Below, piece after piece: positions 26,341 through 34,750 of a DNA stretch of 64,000 nt. A program made the position numbers and the translations under genes. The first letter of the stretch is position 1, and the number at the start of each line of letters is the position of its first letter. The stretch comes from Myxococcales bacterium (GTDB lineage: Bacteria; Myxococcota_A; Polyangia; Polyangiales; Ga0077539), in assembly GCA_013298625.1 (NCBI GenBank), contig JAAFIF010000018.1, forward strand, positions 54,551 to 118,550, read 5' to 3'. The notes under the pieces were generated by a model that searched no databases, had not been told where the DNA came from, and was given only the letters and a program-made list of their open reading frames with translations.

Positions 26341-27477
26341 TCACAGATTGGCGGCGATCATCGCGCGCCACGCGTCGACGAACGGACGCGACACGGCGCG
26401 ATCCGCTTCGACGGCGGCGACCAGTCGCTGCACGAGCGAGCGTACCTCCGCGAGATCGCTGCGCGCCGCGGGACGCACGCGCGCGTCGGGCAGCTCGTCG
26501 TTGCGCGGCGCCCACTGCATCGGAACCACGTCGTAGACGGGCGCGAGCGCGCTGCGGCCGCGCTCGTCGATGAGCAGCGCGTAGTTGCCGAGGTGCGTGT
26601 CGTCGTTGCCGATCGCCGCCGAGAACGCGTGCGCGATGTTGAAGCGACGCAGCTCGTCGTCCGTGAGAAAGCCGTCGGCGTGCAGCAGCGCGGCGACGTC
26701 GTGGGTCTTCGCGGCGTTGATGATTCCGTAACGAGCGGCGGAGAGCGATGCCCAGGTGACGCAGCCGACGCGTCCTCCTCCGACGCAGCAATCGAAGCGT
26801 TCGACCCGAAGAAACGCGCGGTCTTCGAGGGTCTCGACGCCCGATTCAACCGCGGCGATGCCCGCAGATCGAAGCGTTTGCGCGGCGTGCATCTCGAGGT
26901 GCAGCAGGTCTCGCCAACGCGCGCCGAGCAGCGTGCTCGTGGGGGGCGAGAACTTGACCAGCAACGCGGCTCCGTCCGCCAGTCGCAGCGAGAACTTCGG
27001 GCGCTCGCCGCCGAGCGAGCTGAGCCCGATCGACTCGTCGAGCGCGTCGTTCGCGAGCCGCAGAAACAGCGCGACAGCCTCGGAGCGCGCGGGCCCCGGC
27101 TGGCGACCGCCGCCGAAGATGTGCTGGTAGCGCGCGTAGCTGCCGCGGCCGATCACGAGGTTTCCCGAGAGGTCGTGCACTGCTTCGCAGACCGCGCGCA
27201 GCGCGTCGAGCGCGCTCCAATCGCGGGAACGTTGCGGCAACCGCAGCGCCGAGAACCACTGCGCGAAGCGCTGCCCGATGAACCCCGTCGGCGCCGTGTC
27301 TTGCAACACCCACGGGAGGTCTTCATCGTCGATCGCGTGCTCGCCGGGCGCGAGCAACGGGTAGCCCTCTCGATCGAGCACGAGGCGTCGTTCGCGCGGG
27401 AGATAGCTGCCGATCGGCTCGATGATTCGTCGGGGATCGACGCGGTAGATCGGCTCTTCGTTCGACGGGAGCTTCAT
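26341..27477 (-). CDS. HipA-like kinase (YjjJ-type), no partner antitoxin seen
   Basis: A 378 aa protein of the HipA serine/threonine kinase family. Visible kinase features: GGERPKFSLRLADGAALLVKF (P-loop-like and Lys region), a catalytic loop IGNDDTHLGNYALL near residue 290, and LAPVYDVVPMQW as the metal-binding segment. The N-terminal DLPWVLQDTAPTGFIGQRFA matches the YjjJ-type subfamily, which to my knowledge also carries an N-terminal HTH; none is present here. No HipB-like gene adjoins it. It lies among relics and repeats, so it may be a decayed or orphan toxin-like kinase, although the frame is intact. Confidence 0.75.
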   Translation of the reverse strand: MKLPSNEEPIYRVDPRRIIEPIGSYLPRERRLVLDREGYPLLAPGEHAIDDEDLPWVLQDTAPTGFIGQRFAQWFSALRLPQRSRDWSALDALRAVCEAVHDLSGNLVIGRGSYARYQHIFGGGRQPGPARSEAVALFLRLANDALDESIGLSSLGGERPKFSLRLADGAALLVKFSPPTSTLLGARWRDLLHLEMHAAQTLRSAGIAAVESGVETLEDRAFLRVERFDCCVGGGRVGCVTWASLSAARYGIINAAKTHDVAALLHADGFLTDDELRRFNIAHAFSAAIGNDDTHLGNYALLIDERGRSALAPVYDVVPMQWAPRNDELPDARVRPAARSDLAEVRSLVQRLVAAVEADRAVSRPFVDAWRAMIAANL

Positions 27478-27576
27478 GCGTCGCCGCGTGCATCATACGT
27501 CCCCTGCCCGATGGCGGGATCGCCTCGATCCTCGCGGATCGCGCGGGCGCGGGGCTGACGGCGCTCGCCTCCCGCT

Positions 27577-27732
27577 TCACGCGCTCTCACGCGCGCGCTC
27601 GAGCCGCTGCGCGAAGAGCCACGGCGTCGACTCGGCCGTCGTCGCGAACGCCTTCACGGGGTACGGAGCGCTCGTGACGATGTATACCGCGCCCGCGACG
27701 AGCGTCGAAGACGCGCGGAGCGGATGAGCGCG
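27577..27732 (-). pseudogene. 3' fragment of an unidentified gene cut by palindromic element B
   Basis: The minus strand reads STLVAGAVYIVTSAPYPVKA, then TTAESTPWLFAQRLERARES and a stop at 27577-27579. The text looks like natural protein (hydrophobic start, then amphipathic basic tail) and runs upstream straight into the element at 27733, which brings a stop. No family recognised. The segment from 27478 to 27576 holds nothing identifiable apart from the leader of the HipA-like gene. Confidence 0.4.
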
Positions 27733-27813
27733 GTTTCAATCAAAGTCAAACCACTGCCGCGCACCGGAATCACTACGATCCCCATCGCGGTAGTGGTTGA
27801 GATTGATTGAAAC
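27733..27813. mobile_element. 81-bp palindromic element, copy B
   Basis: An almost complete inverted repeat: left GTTTCAATCAAAGTCAAACC with ACTGCCGCG, right CGCGGTAGTGG with TTGAGATTGATTGAAAC. Arms of about 29 bases pair with a few mismatches around a ~23-base loop. It shares its left arm with copy A at 26098. It lies between a truncated gene fragment and the stop of the next gene (27835), consistent with a small non-autonomous transposable element or REP-type hairpin. Confidence 0.75.
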
Positions 27814-27834
27814 AGCGCCGAGCGCAGGGTGCGA

Positions 27835-28983
27835 CTATGCGCGGTCGCGGTCGAGCTGCGCGTGGTCGAGCATTGCGTCGAGGGAGGAGTCGCTCCAACC
27901 GCGGTGTGCGTACACGGCGACGAAGCGCGCGTGGTCCGCGCGTTCGAGCGCGCGAAATCGAAGGCTCCGGCCGCCTGCAGCGTTGTTGATCTCCGCGACG
28001 CCCGCGCTCGTCGCAGCGAGGGCGCCCGCGCTCGACTTCGGAGACCACGACGCGCCGTGGGCCTCGCGGTGCATCGCTTCGAACAACGGACGTAGCGACT
28101 CGATCGAAGCGCTTCTGTTGCGGAGGCGGTCGAGGTCGATGGTTCCGACGGACCAGTGAAGGACGCTGTCCTCGGAAGTGCCGAGCTCGACGCGCGAGAA
28201 GCGTTCGACCTCGAAGCCTCGTCCTGCGAAGGACGAGCTCGCGATCGCCCGTATCGGCGGCGCGATGACAAACGGAACGCGTTGGATGGCTAGCCTGTGC
28301 GCGTCGTCCGACGGCGGCGCTACGATGGTGATCGCCCCTGGTTCGAGCCAGCTCGCGAGCTGCGCGCGCACGAGCGACAAGGGGTGCGCTGCAAACTGCG
28401 CGTCGAGGTCGATCGAGTCGAACTCCGCCTGCGAAATCAAAGGCCAACCAGCCTCTTTGTCCGCGCCTTTGTCGCGTCGAAGCAGCGTCAGCGTCGACTC
28501 TCGGTACCCCGTTTCGTGTGACACCGAGAGCGCTCGGAGTTCGATCGAGCCGCGACGCACGGGAATCACGAGCCTGCCGATGATCGCCTCGATGCCGGGC
28601 TCGTACATGACGCGGTGAATCGATCGTTGCGCGGGCTGTCCGTCGATCTCGATCCGAGCGCACTCGACGAGCGGCGACCAGCTCGGGTCGTCGGTTCGAC
28701 GGCGGCGATCGCTCGGGGCCAGGTTTGCGTTGGAGCGGAGCTCGAACGTGTCGTTGAAGATGGCGCGGGCGCAGCGATCCGCGTCCTCGCGCAGCGCTTC
28801 GTCGTGTGTTGGGGACAGGTCGACCACCGCGCGCGAGACCATGGCGTGCACTTCGATCGCGCCGCCGTCGCGACGGATGTTCGCCACGGATTCGTCGTCG
28901 CTGCGAACGGTCCAGCCTCGATCGATGGCCAGCGCGACGCGAACTCCCGCCGCGCCGCTCTGCAAATTGGCAACGAGTCCCAT
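27835..28983 (-). CDS. Hypothetical protein
   Basis: A 382 aa protein from ATG 28983 (MGLVANLQSGAAGVRVALAI). It reads as a normal soluble protein with alternating beta-like segments (DGGAIEVHAMVSRAVVDLSP; IGRLVIPVRRGSIELRALSV; GTIDLDRL). There is no signal peptide, membrane helix or motif I recognise. No Cys or His cluster suggests catalysis. The stop is 22 bp from palindromic element B. The frame is open upstream to 29424 through dispersed-repeat copy 3, which is not coding-like, so the shorter start is preferred. Confidence 0.6.
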   Translation of the reverse strand: MGLVANLQSGAAGVRVALAIDRGWTVRSDDESVANIRRDGGAIEVHAMVSRAVVDLSPTHDEALREDADRCARAIFNDTFELRSNANLAPSDRRRRTDDPSWSPLVECARIEIDGQPAQRSIHRVMYEPGIEAIIGRLVIPVRRGSIELRALSVSHETGYRESTLTLLRRDKGADKEAGWPLISQAEFDSIDLDAQFAAHPLSLVRAQLASWLEPGAITIVAPPSDDAHRLAIQRVPFVIAPPIRAIASSSFAGRGFEVERFSRVELGTSEDSVLHWSVGTIDLDRLRNRSASIESLRPLFEAMHREAHGASWSPKSSAGALAATSAGVAEINNAAGGRSLRFRALERADHARFVAVYAHRGWSDSSLDAMLDHAQLDRDRA

Positions 28984-29237
28984 GACGAAAGGTTGGCACA
29001 CGGCGAAGTGCGGCGTCGAGCGGCAGGCGGCGAAGTCTCGAAACCAAGAGCGCGAAGGGCCTGTTGTCGTAGCCGTATTCCCGATGGGTGCGTCTACTTT
29101 CATGCGACCGGCAGCGCGCGGCGATCCTCGCTCTGCGCACGGCGCGGAGACGAGCGCGCTTCGTTGCCTAAAGGGGTACGCGGAGATTCCCGCGGAGCAC
29201 GCGATCGACACAGGCGCAGCGGACGAGGCTGAGGAAA
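28984..29237. other. Non-coding stretch upstream of the hypothetical gene
   Basis: About 250 bases without a supportable gene on either strand between the start of the 27835-28983 gene and dispersed-repeat copy 3. It presumably holds that gene's promoter, but I see no convincing -35/-10 pair or palindrome. Confidence 0.4.
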
Positions 29238-29356
29238 GGACGTCCAACGACGCTCGGTCGAGCGCTCGGCGGCGTTCGGCGACCCGATCGCCCGTTGCCT
29301 CGTCTTCGCCCTCGGCCCGGCATCGTGCGTCCGCCGCTGTTTTCACTAGCGATGCT
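29238..29356. repeat. Dispersed repeat, copy 3 (most complete)
   Basis: Begins GGACGTCCAACGACGCTCGG and ends GCGATGCTG. It includes the perfect 10-bp palindrome CGAGCGCTCG and the core GATCGCCCGTTGCCTCGTCT. This copy has every segment seen in the others and serves as the reference, about 119 bp. It lies next to the TetR relic. Confidence 0.8.
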
Positions 29357-29429
29357 GTGTTGGCCTCGTCCGCGTCCGCCTTGGCGTGCCGCTGAACGAG
29401 CGTCGCGGTGGCGCCGCGGCGCACTCGCT

Positions 29430-29642
29430 GCTCGTCTGCTCGATGGCGAGGCGCTCTCGGTCGACGGGGCGAACGTGAAGGACGACGAAGATGGCCTGCG
29501 TATCGGGAGAGTACTGGTCGAGCGAGCCGATGCTGACGTCAGCTGCCTCTGCGGCGCGGTTGGTGGTGATGGCCTCGACGCCGTGGACGGCCTCGACGGT
29601 CTGCTTTGCGCGCCGTTGTTTGGGCTCGCGCCGCAGTCTCAC
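29430..29642 (-). pseudogene. Decayed TetR-family regulator (DNA-binding domain)
   Basis: The minus strand encodes KQRRAKQTVEAVHGVEAITT, then NRAAEAADVSIGSLDQYSPD and TQAIFVVLH. This is the TetR HTH pattern (usually TTNRIAExAGVSxGSLYQYFPxKxAL). It has a deletion of about a dozen residues in helix 1-2 and substitutions of the invariant Tyr and Phe (SLDQYS for SLYQYF). No ligand-binding domain follows; the frame runs into repeat copy 3. It is a relic, not a working regulator. Confidence 0.65.
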
Positions 29643-29751
29643 GGGCGAACGCGCAATCGAGGTCGCGCGCCTTCATGGGTTCGAGCGGGGGGAGTGAAGA
29701 CCAGCGCTGCGACCGGTGTTCGTCCACCGGCGTGTTCGGGGTGATCGTGGC

Positions 29752-31185
29752 TCAGAAGGACAGCAGCTCGACGCGATGGCCGGTCGGCGGGTCGTACCGA
29801 CGGCCGAGCGTGTATGCGATCACCGCGCGATCGGACCATCGGTCGTACCGAACTGCGGTGATCGCTTGCATCGAAGCGGCGGTGAAGGTGCTCGACGACA
29901 GAACGCTTCGGGTCGTGGCGTCGATGCGCTGGACCGAGCAGCCCGAAGCGCAGAGGCTGTCCGGCGGAAAGCCAGCGGTCGGCGCGGTGATTCCGATGAG
30001 CCGCGTGGCGTTGATCTCGGTCATTCCGACGAAGGTCTGCCCTGTTGAGAGCGTGCCTAGGATGCCATCGCGGGTGAAGCACGCTCCTGTGCCCGCGGGC
30101 GTCGAGCCACGGCAGGTCGGCCCGTAAATTTGCAGGAGGATTCCGCCGTGAGTGACGACGTGCGTCGCCGGATCGCCGATAAACGCGTAGACGTCAGTCA
30201 CCGGAAAGTCGCCGTGGTACGGCGAGTCACCGAACGAAACAATCGAGTTATCGAGCATCAGTCGCTTCAAATAGATGTCCGACGGACTCAAATTGGTCGT
30301 CACCGTCGTGAAGTCGTCGCGCCCCGGGACGCGCCGCATCGGCGTCCCCTGATAGGTGAAACGACCGCTCGCTGCGAGCGCCGCGCCCGACGGCAGTTGG
30401 TGAACGCCGAACGTTCGATCCCAGTCGCTCGCGGGGCCGCAGACGAAGCGCTGCCCCGGCAAGATCGCGGCGGTCACGCACGTGTCGCGCAGTGTGGTGC
30501 TGCTCGTCATCGTGAGCGAGGTGTCGAACACGTTGAGCATCGCGCGGTCGGCGATGGCGAGCCACGTTCCATCGAACGCGGCGGCGGTGATCTCGCGCGG
30601 CGCTGTCCAGCTTCGAAGCTGCGCGCCTGCGCGATCGACGACGACGACCGTGGCGGGGCGAACGATGACGAGCCCGGCCTCGATCACAAACACGTCGACG
30701 ATTCGGTCGGTGCCGACGCTCACAGGGACAGGAGGCCCTCCTTCGGGCAGGTTCACATCCGTGGTGGCGTCTGCAGAGCGAGCGTCGACCGCAGACCCTG
30801 CGTCGACCGGCGTCCCCGCGTCGAACGCGACGCCCGAGTCGACGCCCGAGTCCATCGTGGGCGTCGGACCCGTGCACTCGCAGCGATCGAACACTCCGTC
30901 GCTGAGGCAGCGCTGCGCGCCCGATCGGCCATCGGTACAAGCGCAGGCGACCTGCATTCCGGGGACGCAGGACGGCACCGTCGGATTCGAGCCTGTGCAC
31001 TGGCACACGCCGAACTGCCCGCTGGGCAGGCACGTGCTCACGCCCAATCGACCACGATCACACACGCACGAAAACTGACTACCCGAAACGCAAGCCGCCG
31101 CCGCGTCCTGTCCCGCGCCAAACGTCGAGTTGCCGCACCCCATGACAAAGGCAGCGCACAGCCACAACCATCGCTCGAATCGCAT
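29752..31185 (-). CDS. Putative lipoprotein with Cys-rich head and propeller-like body
   Basis: A 477 aa protein starting RFERWLWLCAAFVMGC (lipobox FVMGC). A head of three Cys modules follows (CVSGSQFSCVCDRGR; CVPGMQVACACTDGR; RCECTGPTP), then an Asp/Ala/Ser linker (DSGVDSGVAFDAGTPVDAGS). The ~300-residue body has repeated beta-like segments (VVVVDRAGAQLRSW, WLAIADRAMLNVFDTSL), suggesting a beta-propeller. The ATG at 31185 is fixed by GGGAGGACGA just upstream. Probably surface-exposed; the function is not readable. Confidence 0.75.
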   Translation of the reverse strand: MRFERWLWLCAAFVMGCGNSTFGAGQDAAAACVSGSQFSCVCDRGRLGVSTCLPSGQFGVCQCTGSNPTVPSCVPGMQVACACTDGRSGAQRCLSDGVFDRCECTGPTPTMDSGVDSGVAFDAGTPVDAGSAVDARSADATTDVNLPEGGPPVPVSVGTDRIVDVFVIEAGLVIVRPATVVVVDRAGAQLRSWTAPREITAAAFDGTWLAIADRAMLNVFDTSLTMTSSTTLRDTCVTAAILPGQRFVCGPASDWDRTFGVHQLPSGAALAASGRFTYQGTPMRRVPGRDDFTTVTTNLSPSDIYLKRLMLDNSIVSFGDSPYHGDFPVTDVYAFIGDPATHVVTHGGILLQIYGPTCRGSTPAGTGACFTRDGILGTLSTGQTFVGMTEINATRLIGITAPTAGFPPDSLCASGCSVQRIDATTRSVLSSSTFTAASMQAITAVRYDRWSDRAVIAYTLGRRYDPPTGHRVELLSF

Positions 31186-31356
31186 TCGTCCTCCCTTTGC
31201 AGTCCCCACCCGAAACAACATCTGCACTCGCAGCGCGCCAGACGAAGACGCCGCACTAGAGCGCAACGAATCGCGGCGGTCAACCATCGAACGCTTCCTC
31301 CTTCGCCTGCCCCTCCCCGTGAAGCTCACGCCGGTCGCTGAAGATACAGATGGATA

Positions 31357-31402
31357 GGACGTCCAACGGCGCTCGGCCGAGCGCTGGGCGGCGTTCGGCG
31401 AC
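31357..31402. repeat. Dispersed repeat, copy 4 (5' part only)
   Basis: GGACGTCCAACGGCGCTCGG and GGCGGCGTTCGGCGACC match the first ~46 bases of the repeat. The match stops abruptly in the core, exactly where a duplicated gene fragment begins at 31403. Confidence 0.75.
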
Positions 31403-31525
31403 CTGCCCTTCGTCGGTCAAGCGCTCGGCGACGAACTCTCTGCGCGGCCGTTGCGCGTCGACGAGACGCCGAGAGTGCCACCGTGGGCCGTGTCGGTCAG
31501 CGTCGATGGGCGTGTTCTGAGCAGA
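31403..31525 (+). pseudogene. Duplicated 3' fragment of the gene at 21137-21871
   Basis: Encodes LPFVGQALGDELSARPLRVD, then ETPRVPPWAVSVSVDGRV. Compare LPFVGQALGYELSARPL and ETPRAPRAPQWAATVSVDGQ at the C-terminus of the membrane protein ending at 21871. DNA matching extends past the stop (GTGTTCTGAGCAG here, GTGTTTTGAGCAG there), with two small in-frame deletions. There is no 5' part. The fragment is fused to repeat copy 4 and ends 15 bp from the SDR gene. Confidence 0.8.
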
Positions 31526-31539
31526 GGCGTGCCGAAGAC

Positions 31540-32301
31540 CTACCGAGCGCCCATTCGCAGGGCGCCATCGAGCCGAATCGTCTCGCCGTTCAACATGTCG
31601 TTGTCGACGATGTGCAGCGCCAGCCTCGCGTACTCCTCTGGCTCGCCAAGCCGCGCCGGGAAGGGAACCTGCGCAGCGAGCGCAGCGAGCGCCTCCTTGG
31701 GGATCGCCTCGAGCATCGGCGTCCGAAACAACCCCGGCGCGATCGTGACGACACGAACTCCGAGCCGCGCCAGGTCGCGCGCGATCGGCAGCGTCATCGC
31801 GACGACTCCACCCTTCGAAGCCGCATACGCAGCTTGTCCGACCTGGCCCTCGAACGCGGCAGCAGAGGCCGTGTTGATCACAACGCCTCGACCTCCCGAT
31901 GCGCTGGGCGGCTGTTTCGCCATCGCTTCAGCCGCGAGTCGAAGCATGTTGAAGGTGCCGACGAGGTTCACGCTCAAGACTTGTTCGAAGCGCACGAGAT
32001 CGTGCGGACCATCCTTGCTCACGGTGCGTTCGCCGAGCGCGACGCCTGCACAATTGACGAGGACGTCGAGCGACCCAAACGCGTCCAGCGCCGCACGAAC
32101 CGCGGACTGAGCGTCCTGGGCAGAAGCAACGTCGCACCGCACGCTGCGCGCGCCGATCTCCGCCGCCAACGCCGCCGCCCGCTCGTCACGAATGTCAGCG
32201 ATCATCACCCGCGCGCCGCGCGCGGCCGCAAGTCGCGCAGTCGCCTCGCCTAGCCCTGAAGCGCCGCCGCTGACAAGCACAGATGCCCCTTCGATCTGCA
32301 T
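31540..32301 (-). CDS. Short-chain dehydrogenase (3-hydroxyacyl-CoA dehydrogenase type)
   Basis: A 253 aa SDR. The NAD(P)-binding motif GGASGLG is near residue 13; VNCAG is near 85, and the catalytic set includes YAASK near 155. The sequence around [16 protein letters not shown] and the short length resemble type II 3-hydroxyacyl-CoA dehydrogenase/HSD17B10-like enzymes, which interconvert 3-hydroxy- and 3-ketoacyl-CoA. The ATG lies one base after the stop of the citrate-synthase-like gene (TGA-G-ATG), so translation is coupled. Third gene of the KS / CS-like / SDR operon; the likely role is reduction of a 3-keto intermediate made by that set. Confidence 0.85.
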   Translation of the reverse strand: MQIEGASVLVSGGASGLGEATARLAAARGARVMIADIRDERAAALAAEIGARSVRCDVASAQDAQSAVRAALDAFGSLDVLVNCAGVALGERTVSKDGPHDLVRFEQVLSVNLVGTFNMLRLAAEAMAKQPPSASGGRGVVINTASAAAFEGQVGQAAYAASKGGVVAMTLPIARDLARLGVRVVTIAPGLFRTPMLEAIPKEALAALAAQVPFPARLGEPEEYARLALHIVDNDMLNGETIRLDGALRMGAR

Positions 32302-32302
32302 C

Positions 32303-33334
32303 TCAGCGCTCGACCTGCTCTGCGCGCGCACGCTCATCGGAGAACGCTGCTTGCGCAAATACGCAGACCGTCACCCAGTGATTCGACAACGCATGCACCG
32401 CCGGGGGTGTCAATCCGAGGTCGCTCAAGATCGCGGCAGACCACGCCGCGGCCGTTGTCTTCAACCCGCGCTGTTCGAAGAACGCGGCCTCCGCGCGACG
32501 AAGCAGAGAGACGTAGCGCCCGTCGCCGCGACCGTACCGCGCGATGATTTGCTCGAGCACGGGCGAGCGCTCATCGGGACCGACGACAGGACGTCCGAAG
32601 CCCATCACCCGTTCTTTGCGGGCAAGCAAAGCGGCGATGGTGTCCGTCACCGCGACGCCCGAGGACTCTGCCTCCGCTGCGCTGCGCAAGAACCTCGCGC
32701 AGTCAGCGGCGGCGACGCCAGCGAGCATGGGCGACGCCATCATCGCGGCGCCAGCCACAACCGCAGCGGCGATTCCACCTCCGTGGCCAGCGACGCGTCG
32801 GGTCACGGCCATTGGCCATGCGCGACGATCCACGGTGAGGCACGCCAGCGCAAACTGCTCGAGCATCGCCGCGTCGCTGGAGGACAGCTCGACGCCGGCG
32901 ATCGCATACACCGCGACCTGCATAAACGAGCGCTGGCCGACGAGGTCCGCGAAGATCCGACGCTCTCGCAGCCAGTGATCGTTGATCGATCGGTCGAGCG
33001 ATCCAACGTCGGGGACGAACTGCAAGTCTGGCGCAACCACCGCCGCCGATAGCGGCTCGGTCTCACCGACCCGGTACGAGCGAGCGATCTCGTCGCAGTT
33101 GGCCGCGAGCCACTCGAACGTCTCGCGCATTCCGGCCGGTTGCGCGGAGCAGAGCGCGGAGACCACAGCGAGCCACGGGGGCACGCGAACCGCGCCAGCG
33201 TCCTTGAGCGTTTGCTGAATGTCGAGCGGAAGTTGATTCGGCATAGTCGTTGTCACCAGCGAAGTTGATTCTGTGTTGGTCGAGATGTCGTCGATCGCGA
33301 CGCGCGGCAGCGGATCACTCGATTTCGTGGTCAT
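32303..33334 (-). CDS. Citrate-synthase-like protein with altered catalytic triad
   Basis: A 343 aa protein (type II citrate synthases are ~430). The C-terminal half keeps the citrate synthase skeleton: GHGGG at 183-187 (normally HGGAN, first catalytic His kept, H184), [18 protein letters not shown] at ~243-260 (normally GFGHRVY, second catalytic His replaced by R248), and [13 protein letters not shown] at ~291-303 (normally NVDxxSGxxL, catalytic Asp replaced by Ala). Either a pseudo-enzyme or altered chemistry. The ATG overlaps the ketosynthase stop (ATGA); an ATG at 33244 is an alternative start. Confidence 0.75.
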   Translation of the reverse strand: MTTKSSDPLPRVAIDDISTNTESTSLVTTTMPNQLPLDIQQTLKDAGAVRVPPWLAVVSALCSAQPAGMRETFEWLAANCDEIARSYRVGETEPLSAAVVAPDLQFVPDVGSLDRSINDHWLRERRIFADLVGQRSFMQVAVYAIAGVELSSSDAAMLEQFALACLTVDRRAWPMAVTRRVAGHGGGIAAAVVAGAAMMASPMLAGVAAADCARFLRSAAEAESSGVAVTDTIAALLARKERVMGFGRPVVGPDERSPVLEQIIARYGRGDGRYVSLLRRAEAAFFEQRGLKTTAAAWSAAILSDLGLTPPAVHALSNHWVTVCVFAQAAFSDERARAEQVER

Positions 33335-34605
33335 GCAGAGAACTCTGCGCCGTTTCGAAAGACCAGCGTCGACGCAACGCCGCCGGCTCCAAACGAATTC
33401 TTCACGAGCACGCGCACTGCCCTGCGACGCCCCTCGTGCGGCACATAGTCCAGGTCGCACTCAGGATCAGGCTCGTGCAGGTTGATGGTCGGCAGCACAA
33501 AACCCTCGCGCATCGCGGCGAGCGCGAGCGCGGTCTCGATCGCGCCAGTCGCGCCGAACGCGTGTCCGTGCATGGATTTGGTCGCAGAAATCGCCACCTT
33601 CTTCGCATGCTCGCCGAGGGCGATCTTGATCGCGCGAGTCTCGGCGACGTCGCCTTGCGGGGTGCCGGTCGCGTGCGCGGAGATCGCATCAACCTCGCTC
33701 GGGTCGACCTTCGCCGCTGCGAGCGCGTTGCTCATCGAACGCCCCCACGCCGCTCCAGTCGGCTCGGGGCTGATGACATGGTACGCGTCGTTCGAGTGAG
33801 CTTCGCCGAGCATGACTGCGTACACTTTTGCGCCACGCTCGAGCGCGATGTCCAACCGCTCGAGCACGAGCATCGCCGCCCCTTCAGCGAGGACGAACCC
33901 GCGCCGATTCTTCGCGAACGGCGAGCACGCGCCCCGCGGATCTTCGGTGACGTTCATCCCCCCCTCCACGAACGACGCGTACGACAGAAAGCTACGCATG
34001 CTCGACTCGCATCCTCCGGCCAGCATCCGGTCGGCGCGTCCGAGGCGAATTTGGTCTGCGGCGAGCGCGACCGCAGCTCCCCCTGACGCACACGCGTTGC
34101 CGACGCCGAAGCATGGTCCGCGCAGCTGATGGGTGAGAGCAACATAGCCCGGGGTCGCGGTAGCGGTGATCGCGACAGCGCCCAGTCTAGGCACGCTGTT
34201 CGCTCGCTGTTCGAAGTACGCAGCATGAAGCGCGCGGTGCCACAGTTCAGCTCCCGGCAGCCCTGCGCCGACGACACAGCCGAATCGATCGGGGTCAGCA
34301 GCTAGCGAATTCAGCGAAGCATCTGCGAGCGCCTCTTTGGTCGCGGCGAGGCAGTACGCCAATGCAGGCTCCTGGCGATCGACGAATCGCGGGTCGAGAA
34401 ACTGCGCAGGGTCAAAGCCCTCAACCGCGCCGCCGATGCGAGCGATCATCGAATTCGCTGGCGACTCGACCCATCGGCCTTCGTACCGACGCACTCCGTT
34501 GACGCCGCGCCGCGCGTTCGCGAGCGCGATTGGCATCGAGTTACCCAACGCGGACACAATGCCGAGTCCGGTGACCGCGACCAAGCGAGCGGGGTCGAAA
34601 TTCAT
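33331..34605 (-). CDS. Beta-ketoacyl synthase (FabF-like)
   Basis: A 424 aa condensing enzyme with complete Cys-His-His catalysis: C172 in GNACASGGAA, H311 in SAHATGTPQGD, H348 in KSMHGHAFGATG. It condenses an acyl-thioester with a malonyl-type extender by decarboxylation. Length is normal for stand-alone FabF/KS enzymes; no acyl carrier protein gene is in the window. The ATG at 34605 follows GGAG at good spacing; the open frame upstream is antisense to the reductase gene. It leads the operon with the CS-like and SDR genes and is divergent from the CCR gene, so the ~145-bp gap between them probably holds both promoters. Confidence 0.88.
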   Translation of the reverse strand: MNFDPARLVAVTGLGIVSALGNSMPIALANARRGVNGVRRYEGRWVESPANSMIARIGGAVEGFDPAQFLDPRFVDRQEPALAYCLAATKEALADASLNSLAADPDRFGCVVGAGLPGAELWHRALHAAYFEQRANSVPRLGAVAITATATPGYVALTHQLRGPCFGVGNACASGGAAVALAADQIRLGRADRMLAGGCESSMRSFLSYASFVEGGMNVTEDPRGACSPFAKNRRGFVLAEGAAMLVLERLDIALERGAKVYAVMLGEAHSNDAYHVISPEPTGAAWGRSMSNALAAAKVDPSEVDAISAHATGTPQGDVAETRAIKIALGEHAKKVAISATKSMHGHAFGATGAIETALALAAMREGFVLPTINLHEPDPECDLDYVPHEGRRRAVRVLVKNSFGAGGVASTLVFRNGAEFSA

Positions 34606-34750
34606 CTCATTCTGCTCCGTTGATGGAAATTCTGGAGTCGATCGTGCGACGTGAGTTGTGAGCAAGGCGTTGTGTCGACGGGGGTCTTCGTTCACAATCG
34701 ACCTGTGCCGCCCCTGTCCGGTCGGCGAAGCCATGGCCGTGAGGACGCGA

